64,000 bases of DNA, from contig SVRS01000002.1 in NCBI GenBank assembly GCA_015064695.1, forward strand, positions 62,001 through 126,000, read 5' to 3'. Shown piece by piece: positions 52,393 to 59,305 of the stretch (position 1 is the first letter of the stretch; each line of letters opens with the position of its first letter). A program made the translations under genes and the position numbers. This stretch comes from Oscillospiraceae bacterium. GTDB taxonomy: Bacteria; Bacillota; Clostridia; Oscillospirales; CAG-272. The notes under the pieces are model-generated. The model made no database searches, was not told where the DNA came from, and saw nothing but the letters and a program-made list of their open reading frames with translations.

Positions 52393-53070
52393 TCACATAT
52401 CTTCCATTCCGCTCTGCACCAGGGAGATGTTCAGGTTGCCGTTCCGCTGACGCAGCTGATCGATGAACTCCTTTTCGCGGTGCTTGTCCTTCAGGATAAT
52501 GCGGTAGTCCAGTTCCAGGAGGGTGCCGTAGTCCTGGGTCTTGATGCGGTTGAGGTGGGAATAGCGGCAGTATTCCTTCAGTACGGGCTCAAACACCCCG
52601 TCGTAGTCCAAAGACTCGGGAATGAGGACGCGGAGCCGCTTGCCCGTCCCGCCAAAGCGATCCAGCCCAATGATCGAGGTGATCAGAATGAATACCAGGA
52701 TCAGTCCGACGGCAATCGCGCCAAAACCGATGAAGCCCACGCCGCAGGCAATACCCGCCGCGATGGAGATGTAGTAATAGACGATATCCCGAGGATCCTC
52801 TACCGTGTTGCGGAAGCGGATCAGCGCCAGACCACCGCCGATGGAGATGGCGCGGGCGATATTGGAGCCGATACAAATCACAATGACGGATACGATGGGG
52901 CCCAGAAGCATCATGGTAAAGAGCATGGCGGGACGAAAGCCCGTGCGGCGGTGGGTGAACAGGTAGACCAGCATGATGGCCACCGACAGCCCCATGGCAC
53001 AACCCATCACAGACAGGGCGTGGCCTAAGGTAATGACGGTAATATCAATGGTTTCCAAAATGTAATTCAT
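52393..53070 (-). CDS. DUF4956 membrane protein
   Basis: This 225-residue protein has three or four membrane spans in its first 140 residues, with the conserved SIGGGLALIRFRNTVEDPRDIVYY segment (read in two parts) between them, and a C-terminal soluble domain (about residues 150-225). These are the marks of DUF4956. In many bacteria DUF4956 genes pair with VTC-domain genes, as here, only 15 bp downstream of one; the pair is thought to work on polyphosphate or at the cell surface, but the biochemical role of DUF4956 is not established. GGAGG precedes the ATG. Confidence 0.87.
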   Translation of the reverse strand: MNYILETIDITVITLGHALSVMGCAMGLSVAIMLVYLFTHRRTGFRPAMLFTMMLLGPIVSVIVICIGSNIARAISIGGGLALIRFRNTVEDPRDIVYYYISIAAGIACGVGFIGFGAIAVGLILVFILITSIIGLDRFGGTGKRLRVLIPESLDYDGVFEPVLKEYCRYSHLNRIKTQDYGTLLELDYRIILKDKHREKEFIDQLRQRNGNLNISLVQSGMEDM

Positions 53071-53085
53071 GGTTGAAGCCTCCGA

Positions 53086-53844
53086 TCAATGTATGAGTCT
53101 TAGATAATGCGCTTCCTCGGGATGGGCTGCGCAGGCGCGGGCATGGGAGGTGAGCTTGAAATCGGTTCCCACCTTGGAGAACGTGTGGAAGGATAAGCCG
53201 AAATCGCTCATGACGCGGGAGAACCAAAAGGGAACCGCACCGGAAAATTTGACCTCCATCAAGGTGTATCCCGCGGTCAGGAGGGGATCGCCGTAACGGC
53301 CCAGCTCCAGGCGCAGATCGTGACGGCGGGCGAGGATGTCGCTGTCAAAGGTTATGCGGAAGGAGGGATTGCTTTTTTCATGGTATGCGGTGCGGAGATA
53401 GCTGACGTAGACTCGCGGCTGAACGTCCTCGTGAGAGCGGTAGTAGTCGATTTCTCTGAGAACCTGTTCGTCTATATAGGACAGCCTTGCAGGGTGGATG
53501 CCGGTTTCCAGAAAGGCTTCCGCATCGCGGAGAGGGAGCTTGGCGCGGCGCTTGGTTCCCACGCCGTCCTGCTTCTTTTTCAATTCCAGAAAAACCGTAG
53601 AGTCGGGAGTAGGGACGCCGTAGCTGCGAAGTCGTAGCTTTTCCTTGTAGTAGGGAAGGGCTACCGAATTGCGGATCACGTGATCATCCGCCCCGTCATA
53701 GTAGAGGCTGGAGATCATGTAGGGCTTACCGTCGGCGTTGTGGGGATCGAAGTCCATGTGAGCAGATAGGCGAGCCTGTAGGTCTGCTATGAGCGCCGTC
53801 TGAACAATGGTCTTTTTTTCCATTCTTCGGAAAGTGTTAGACAT
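53086..53844 (-). CDS. VTC-domain protein (polyphosphate polymerase-like)
   Basis: This 252-residue protein is a VTC domain, the triphosphate-tunnel fold that in yeast Vtc4 makes polyphosphate from ATP. Basic and acidic tunnel residues are visible: RRMEKK at the N-terminus, SLYYD, REKLRLRSYG-type KEKLRLRSYG, VFLELKKKQDGVGTKRR, RVYVSYLRTAYH, RITFDSDI and the C-terminal LMEVKFSG, in family order. The start at 53844 uses GGAGG with a short 4-nt spacer; the longer frame has none. A TATAAT on the minus strand (53886-53891) is a possible -10. It leads a unit with DUF4956 and the YcxB-like gene. Confidence 0.87.
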   Translation of the reverse strand: MSNTFRRMEKKTIVQTALIADLQARLSAHMDFDPHNADGKPYMISSLYYDGADDHVIRNSVALPYYKEKLRLRSYGVPTPDSTVFLELKKKQDGVGTKRRAKLPLRDAEAFLETGIHPARLSYIDEQVLREIDYYRSHEDVQPRVYVSYLRTAYHEKSNPSFRITFDSDILARRHDLRLELGRYGDPLLTAGYTLMEVKFSGAVPFWFSRVMSDFGLSFHTFSKVGTDFKLTSHARACAAHPEEAHYLRLIH

Positions 53845-54074
53845 GAAGCCTCCGTTTTTTTTATTAAAAAAATTAAACACTTTCTATTATAAATCCAAAC
53901 TATGACCGAGGCGTGAACAAAAAAAGGAAAACCGGCAAATTCACAGATTATTTACGAGTATTTATGGGTATCTGCGAAATAAGCCGCCTGTTGCCCAACT
54001 TTTTCAGCGGCTAATTTGGCTGAGACAGTACACACTATCTCTGAATCGTTTACGCGAAAGGAGATTTTTTCATC

Positions 54075-54881
54075 ATGTTCAAAGAAAAAAAGCGCTCGCC
54101 TCTGTATCGCGGGGGAATTCTGGCTTTGGTGCTTTTGGCGGTGCCGGGGATGATCCTCCGGCCTGCCTGCGCCGACGGTGTGAGCTGGTATTGCACCCGT
54201 ACGGAAAATCATGTCCAGCCCATAGCTGATCCTTCGCTTCGAGCGGTAGAGCAATACGGCGGCTACTATATCGATCATACCCACACACAGCCTGACGCAG
54301 AGGATAAGGTGGTCTACCTGACCTTTGATGCGGGATACGAAAATGGGAACGTAGCGAAGGTTTTGGATGCACTCAAGTCTGAGGACGCAGTCGGCGCATT
54401 CTTTATTCTGGGTCACGTTGCCGAAAGGTATCCCGACCTGGTTCGGCGTATGTCGGCGGAAGGGCATCTGGTTTGCAATCACACGTACAGCCATAAAAAC
54501 CTGTGTGGCAGATCGGCGGCTGAGATCTCCGAGGAGCTGATCCGCCTGGAGACTGCTTGCCGCGATGGTGCAGGTGTGGAGGTCGCCAAGTATTTCCGGC
54601 CGCCCGAGGGATGCTTTGACGAGACCATGCTTTCTGAGGTGCAGGGGCTGGGCTATAAAACGATTTTCTGGAGCTTTGCCTACGCCGATTGGGATAATGC
54701 CAAGCAACCCGATCCCACCTTGGCTAAGAAAAAGATTCTGGACAACCTGCATAACGGAGCGGTGATTCTTCTGCATCCCACATCCGCCACCAACGCCGCG
54801 ATCTTAGGAGACGTGCTTCGGGAGATGAAGACCCAAGGATACCGCTTTGGTACCTTGGACGAGCTGACGGGAGGTGTATAA
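54075..54881 (+). CDS. pdaA: PdaA-type peptidoglycan deacetylase
   Basis: PdaA removes acetyl groups from muramic acid so that spore cortex can form muramic delta-lactam, needed for germination. The 268-residue protein has a signal-anchor N-terminus (about residues 12-30) and an NodB-type deacetylase domain with PdaA marks: YLTFDAGYENG (where usual deacetylases have TFDDGP), GAFFILGH, VCNHTYSHKNL with the metal-binding His pair, YFRPPEG and IFWSFAYADWDNAKQPDP, HNGAVILLHPTSATN. AAAGGAG precedes the start. It overlaps the ribosome binding site of the next deacetylase gene. Together with the SpoVAF-like gene it implies endospore formation. Confidence 0.92.
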   Translation: MFKEKKRSPLYRGGILALVLLAVPGMILRPACADGVSWYCTRTENHVQPIADPSLRAVEQYGGYYIDHTHTQPDAEDKVVYLTFDAGYENGNVAKVLDALKSEDAVGAFFILGHVAERYPDLVRRMSAEGHLVCNHTYSHKNLCGRSAAEISEELIRLETACRDGAGVEVAKYFRPPEGCFDETMLSEVQGLGYKTIFWSFAYADWDNAKQPDPTLAKKKILDNLHNGAVILLHPTSATNAAILGDVLREMKTQGYRFGTLDELTGGV

Positions 54882-54882
54882 C

Positions 54883-55782
54883 GTGGCGATCAATCAACGA
54901 AACGACCGTTTACGAAGACAAAGCTCTGCCCGTAAGGGAAGGATCCTGTGGGTGGTGCTGGCAGCGGTGTTTTTGCTGCTGGTTACCGTGACCCTGTGGG
55001 TATGGGTGCGGACACGGGCTGCGGAGGGCTACGGTGCGGGGCGCTTTCATCATTCCCTGGAGGAGGCAGACTCCGATTTTGTATCCGTGACGGAGGAAAG
55101 TCCCGTTGCGCAGTTCTTTCATGCTGAGGATATCCCGGTATCCGAAATGGGAAGCGGAGGGGAGACCTCAGACGACGAGATCGTGTACCATAGCCGCAAA
55201 AACGATCGCATGGAGATTGCCCTCTCCTTTGACGACGGCCCCCACCCTCGCCTCACTCCGATCATTCTGGATATTCTGGAGGAATACGGTATCAAGGCGA
55301 CCTTTTTTATGGTGGGAGAGAACGTGGGCTACTATCCCGCTGCCGCCCGCGCCGTGGTAGAGGCCGGCCATGAAATCGGGAATCATACCTTTTCCCATCG
55401 GAAGTTCGGACGCATGACCGAGCATGAGATGCTGGATGAAATTGCCTCCTGTGAGGATGCCATTGCTTCGGTGTCCGAGAATCCCGTTCATTTTATCCGC
55501 CCTCCCGAGGGGCAGATGAGTGATGCCATGCGGCGCGTGGTGGGGACTCTGCACTATCGGATCATTCTGTGGGATGTGGATACACGGGATTGGGCACACA
55601 CGCCGCCTGCCGAGATCAGCCGACACATTTTGGATACGGTTCAGGCGGGGGATATCATCCTTATGCACGATTTCATTGGTCATGACAGCCCCACGCCCGA
55701 GGCGCTGCGCATGGTGATCCCCGAGCTGCTTGCCCGCGGATATCGCTTCGTCACGGTGGGAGAATTGGTGGATGGGGATTGA
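54883..55782 (+). CDS. Polysaccharide deacetylase (NodB domain)
   Basis: This 299-residue protein has a cytoplasmic Arg-rich start, one membrane span (about residues 22-44), a variable linker to about residue 105, and an extracellular NodB domain: ALSFDDGPHP (metal-binding Asp pair), ATFFMVGENV, GHEIGNHTFSHRKF (His ligands), IRPPEGQMSD, WDVDTRDW and ILMHDF. It likely deacetylates peptidoglycan GlcNAc or another amino sugar polymer outside the membrane. The start is GTG 54883, 1 bp after the pdaA stop, with GGGAGGTG upstream; a GTG 9 nt earlier lies inside that signal. It is paralogous to pdaA but keeps the full catalytic TFDDGP-type motif. Confidence 0.88.
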   Translation: MAINQRNDRLRRQSSARKGRILWVVLAAVFLLLVTVTLWVWVRTRAAEGYGAGRFHHSLEEADSDFVSVTEESPVAQFFHAEDIPVSEMGSGGETSDDEIVYHSRKNDRMEIALSFDDGPHPRLTPIILDILEEYGIKATFFMVGENVGYYPAAARAVVEAGHEIGNHTFSHRKFGRMTEHEMLDEIASCEDAIASVSENPVHFIRPPEGQMSDAMRRVVGTLHYRIILWDVDTRDWAHTPPAEISRHILDTVQAGDIILMHDFIGHDSPTPEALRMVIPELLARGYRFVTVGELVDGD

Positions 55783-55795
55783 CTCCGAGGATACG

Positions 55796-55835
55796 CCACG
55801 CTTTGCGTCTTTCCGTGAAGCGTGGTGCCTTTTGA
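55796..55835 (+). terminator. Terminator after the deacetylase pair
   Basis: CCACGCTT (55796-55803) pairs with AAGCGTGG (55818-55825), followed by TGCCTTTTG. Confidence 0.7.
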
Positions 55836-55870
55836 TTGTAAACATTCTCTAAATTTTTTGCTCTTTATGT

Positions 55871-55898
55871 TTTATTTTGTCTATATATATGTTATAAT
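55871..55898 (+). promoter_or_regulatory. Candidate cdaA promoter
   Basis: A consensus -10 TATAAT (55893-55898) lies in a T-rich stretch with TTTATT (55871-55876) at 16 bp as a weak -35. Confidence 0.4.
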
Positions 55899-55978
55899 TA
55901 TCTTTAATCCGCATGAATCCTCATGAAGACGGCGGAGGAAATCTACGGTAAAATCCGAGAGAGTGAGGTGTCTGTTCT

Positions 55979-57124
55979 ATGGGCGAATTTGCAGCGGCAA
56001 TTCAAAATCTTTGGGAGAACTACATATGGTATCCCATCTCCAATTTTTCGGTTGGAGATGCGCTGGATATTTTGGTTTTGACGGCCGTTTTGTACGGCTT
56101 GTTCCTGTTCTTCCAGGAGCGACGCGCCGGAAAACTGGCCGTAGGATTGGTCATCGTGATGGCGATTTATGTGATTGGCGACCTGGCAGGTCTGCGAACC
56201 GTCCATCAACTCATGGATTGGATCGCCCCCTTTTTCATCGTTCTGGTAGCGGTGATCTTTCAACCTGAGATCCGGGATGGTCTGGAGCGCCTGGGCGACA
56301 AGCCCTTTGGATTTCTCATTCACAATCGGGATCATGCAGATACCGCGAAGGTCATCAGTGAGGTGGTAGAGGCCGCCTGTCAGATTGCGCAGACCAACAA
56401 GGACGGCGCGCTCATCGTCATTGAGCGTTCCACCCCCCTCGGCGATTTTGTCAATCGTGGGCATAAGCTGGATGCCGAGGTGTCCGCAGGACTCCTTCGA
56501 AATATTTTCGTGGACGGAACCCCTCTGCACGACGGTGCCGTAATCATTCGGAATAACCGTATAGCCGCCGCCTGCTGTGAATTACCCTTGACCTCCAACG
56601 AAGAGGTGGTCAGAGGCGTGGGCTCCCGTCACCGCGCGGCCGTGGGCATTACCGAGGTCAGTGATTGCGTGGTCGTTGTCGTGTCGGAGCAACGGCACGT
56701 GATCTCCATTGCCAATAACGGATATCTGAAAAAGAACTATAATCAAAAGGCAGACGAGTTTCTGAATGAGGCCAGCGCTAAGTCCATTCAGAAGGCCCTT
56801 CGTAAGGACCTGGCGCGATTGCTTCGCGGAGATACCAAGATTTTCGGCGCCACCGACGAGGACGGAGATGAGGTGGAGCGCAAGAGCATTTTGCCCGAGA
56901 TCCGATTTACCTGGGGCTTTGGCGCCAAAACCGAAAAAGCGGATAAGCAGAAGCCTGCCGTTAACCGCGAGATCGGGAATCATCTCCCTAAGGGGAAAAA
57001 GAACCGATACCACATTACCCAGGTATCCAAGGGAACTGCGTCGGAGGAATTCGACGTGCGACCAGCGGCGGATCCTTCGGCTACAGACGAAACGTCCCGT
57101 ACGGATACCGACTCGGAGCGCTGA
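55979..57124 (+). CDS. cdaA: Membrane diadenylate cyclase CdaA
   Basis: CdaA makes cyclic di-AMP from two ATP; the messenger controls potassium, osmolyte and wall homeostasis. The 381-residue protein has three membrane spans (about residues 22-100) and a DAC domain with DGAVII (near residue 186) and GSRHRAAVG (near residue 221), the two catalytic motifs. The C-terminal 100 residues, charged and probably disordered, are an addition to the usual ~270-residue enzyme. GAGGTG lies 8 nt before the ATG. It is followed after 36 bp by a short CdaR-like gene; glmM, often third, is not present. Confidence 0.95.
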   Translation: MGEFAAAIQNLWENYIWYPISNFSVGDALDILVLTAVLYGLFLFFQERRAGKLAVGLVIVMAIYVIGDLAGLRTVHQLMDWIAPFFIVLVAVIFQPEIRDGLERLGDKPFGFLIHNRDHADTAKVISEVVEAACQIAQTNKDGALIVIERSTPLGDFVNRGHKLDAEVSAGLLRNIFVDGTPLHDGAVIIRNNRIAAACCELPLTSNEEVVRGVGSRHRAAVGITEVSDCVVVVVSEQRHVISIANNGYLKKNYNQKADEFLNEASAKSIQKALRKDLARLLRGDTKIFGATDEDGDEVERKSILPEIRFTWGFGAKTEKADKQKPAVNREIGNHLPKGKKNRYHITQVSKGTASEEFDVRPAADPSATDETSRTDTDSER

Positions 57125-57160
57125 GCCCTTCGAGGTTAGTTCAAGAAAGGATCAATACCC

Positions 57161-57436
57161 ATGAGTCATTATAAATTGCGCGAGGGCGAGAGCATTCGGA
57201 AGCCTGTCGTCAAGCGGGATCGCATTGAAATTCGCATCCCCGTTTTGCTGATCTGCCTGGCCCTGGCCTTCTTGATTTGGCTATACGTCGTCAGCTTTTC
57301 CAAGCTCAACAGCCAATTGCCCGAGGATACCGGAGCGGCCGCCGGTCGGGATACCGCCGCCACATACGAGTCTACCGATACAGATACCTATGGCCTTCTC
57401 GAAACGAACGGTACCCCTGTGGCCGTAAGTGTGTGA
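57161..57436 (+). CDS. Truncated CdaR/YbbR-like membrane protein
   Basis: The 91-residue product has a charged cytoplasmic N-terminus, one membrane span (about residues 28-46, PVLLICLALAFLIWLYVVSF) closely resembling the N-terminal anchor of CdaR (YbbR), and then a Thr/Asp-rich tail ending VAVSV. The YbbR repeats that normally follow outside the membrane are absent, and no reading frame downstream restores them. Position straight after cdaA supports its identity. It may be a minimal regulator of CdaA or a decayed gene. AAAGGA precedes the ATG. The stop overlaps a possible GTG start of the next gene. Confidence 0.65.
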   Translation: MSHYKLREGESIRKPVVKRDRIEIRIPVLLICLALAFLIWLYVVSFSKLNSQLPEDTGAAAGRDTAATYESTDTDTYGLLETNGTPVAVSV

Positions 57437-57450
57437 GAGTGCTGCTTCCT

Positions 57451-59112
57451 ATGTCTATGAGTATGAATCAGGATTGGCTGTATCGGGGAGTTATTATCGA
57501 GGGAATTTCGGTCCCCGTAGGTACGTCGGAAGCTGACGTGCTGCTGAAAGCGGAGCAGAAAATGAAGCGGAGCGGCGTTCCTGTCGGATCGCTTCATTTT
57601 CGCCTTTATAAAAAATCGGTGGATGCCCGGAAGCGGGAGGATATCCGCCTGGTCTATTCGGTTCTCGCCACCGCCAAAGGGAAGCATCCCGGCTTTTCCG
57701 AGGAGAAACTGCATCGTATGGGCATGAAGCCCTACTGCGAAACGGCTTTGCAGGTGGAACGGGGATCTGTCCCCCTTTCTGCCCGTCCTTTGGTGGTGGG
57801 CATGGGTCCTGCCGGACTTTTTTGCGCATATCTTCTTGCCAAGGAGGGCTTTTTCCCCATTTTGATCGACCGTGGAGATTCCGTGGCGGATCGGGTGCGG
57901 ACGGTGGAGAGCTTCTACCGAAACGGACGTTTGGATACTGAATCCAATATCCAGTTCGGCGCAGGCGGCGCGGGAACCTTTTCGGATGGCAAGCTTCTGA
58001 CCCGTATCAATGATGCCCGTTGCTCCTTCGTCCTGGAAACACTTCGCGAGATGGGGGCGCCCGAAGATATTACTCTCCAGGCCAAGCCCCACGTAGGCAC
58101 TGACGTGCTTCGAGGCGTGGTGCAAAAAATGCTGGATGCCATTTCGGAGATGGGCGGCGAGGTGGTTTACCGTTGCCGTATGGATGGCTTTGAGCGCCGT
58201 GCAGACGGAACTTTCTCGGTCAAAACCACTCGTGGAGAGCTATCCTGCGGAGTGATCGTCCTGGCTCCCGGCCATAGCGCGAGGGATACCTATAAAATGC
58301 TTCTGGAAAAGAACATGATGCTGGAGGCAAAGCCTATATCCGTTGGTGTGCGTATCGAGCATTTGAAAAAGGATATGGACACCATGCTGTACGGCTCCAT
58401 GGCGGGACATCCCGACCTGGGGGCCGCCGAGTATCACCTGTCTGATACCCGCGGAGAGCGAGGGGTCTATACCTTTTGCATGTGTCCCGGAGGCGAGGTG
58501 GTGGCGGCCGCCTCGGAGGAGGATACCGTTGTGGTCAATGGTATGAGCTGCCGCGCACGAAATCAAGTGAATTCCAACGCCGCTATCGCCGTGTCCATCC
58601 GAACCTCGGATTATGAATCAGTGGACGGAAGCGAGGTGCTGGGCGCGATCGCTTTCCAGCGCCGTATCGAGAAAGCGGCATTCCGCGCAGGCGGTGGAAA
58701 TTATGATGTTCCCGTTCAGACCGTAGGGGACTTTCTGGACGGCACGGGAGATCGCGCTACCCGGGGACCCTCTCGCGTCCAGCCCTCCTACCGCGGCGGC
58801 GAGCATTGGAAACTGGCTCCCGTAAGTGAAACTCTACCTTCGTACGTCTGCGAGTCCCTGCGCTACGGACTCCGTTCCTTTGATCGCAAGGTACAGGGCT
58901 TTGCCATGCCTGAGGCAATTCTGTCTGCGGCCGAGACCCGCACCTCTGCTCCCGTTCGTATCCTGCGGGGAACGGATTTTTGCGCAGTTGGCTGTCCCGG
59001 GGTCTATCCCTGCGGTGAGGGGGCCGGATATGCAGGCGGTATCACCAGCGCGGCTGTGGATGGCCTTAAGGTGGCGCAGGCGATCCTGGCAGCCTATGCG
59101 CCGGCACAGTAA
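57451..59112 (+). CDS. FAD-dependent oxidoreductase (COG2509-type)
   Basis: This 553-residue cytoplasmic flavoprotein is of the uncharacterised FAD-dependent dehydrogenase group. After an N-terminal domain of about 95 residues (a ferredoxin-like fold typical for the group, ending RKREDIRLVYSVL) comes the dinucleotide motif VVGMGPAGLFCAYLLA (near residue 112), then SNIQFGAGGAGTFSDGKL, VIVLAPGHSARDTY and a C-terminal CGEGAGYAGGITSAAVDG that contacts FAD. Substrate and electron partner are unknown. The start is uncertain: ATG 57451, 57457 or 57463, or GTG 57433 overlapping the upstream stop; none has a strong ribosome binding site, so translational coupling is likely. Confidence 0.85.
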   Translation: MSMSMNQDWLYRGVIIEGISVPVGTSEADVLLKAEQKMKRSGVPVGSLHFRLYKKSVDARKREDIRLVYSVLATAKGKHPGFSEEKLHRMGMKPYCETALQVERGSVPLSARPLVVGMGPAGLFCAYLLAKEGFFPILIDRGDSVADRVRTVESFYRNGRLDTESNIQFGAGGAGTFSDGKLLTRINDARCSFVLETLREMGAPEDITLQAKPHVGTDVLRGVVQKMLDAISEMGGEVVYRCRMDGFERRADGTFSVKTTRGELSCGVIVLAPGHSARDTYKMLLEKNMMLEAKPISVGVRIEHLKKDMDTMLYGSMAGHPDLGAAEYHLSDTRGERGVYTFCMCPGGEVVAAASEEDTVVVNGMSCRARNQVNSNAAIAVSIRTSDYESVDGSEVLGAIAFQRRIEKAAFRAGGGNYDVPVQTVGDFLDGTGDRATRGPSRVQPSYRGGEHWKLAPVSETLPSYVCESLRYGLRSFDRKVQGFAMPEAILSAAETRTSAPVRILRGTDFCAVGCPGVYPCGEGAGYAGGITSAAVDGLKVAQAILAAYAPAQ

Positions 59113-59305
59113 CGATTTATATGGAGCATATCCCGAAAATTCTTGCGGTGTTTTTGCAAGGATATGCTGAGTATGTAAAGGTCCCCATGAGAGAACATGC
59201 GATTCTGCTTTCGATCGGAGAACGAGTATCGTGCAGAAACGCATGATGAGTGCCTTTCCGTAGGGGAAAGGGCGTTTCAGAACCGCATATGAAAGGATTA
59301 CCATT

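Noticed and set aside
57277..57450. N-terminal extension of the FAD-dependent protein
   Set aside because: It overlaps the CdaR-like gene in another frame and has no family similarity; conserved sequence starts after 57451.
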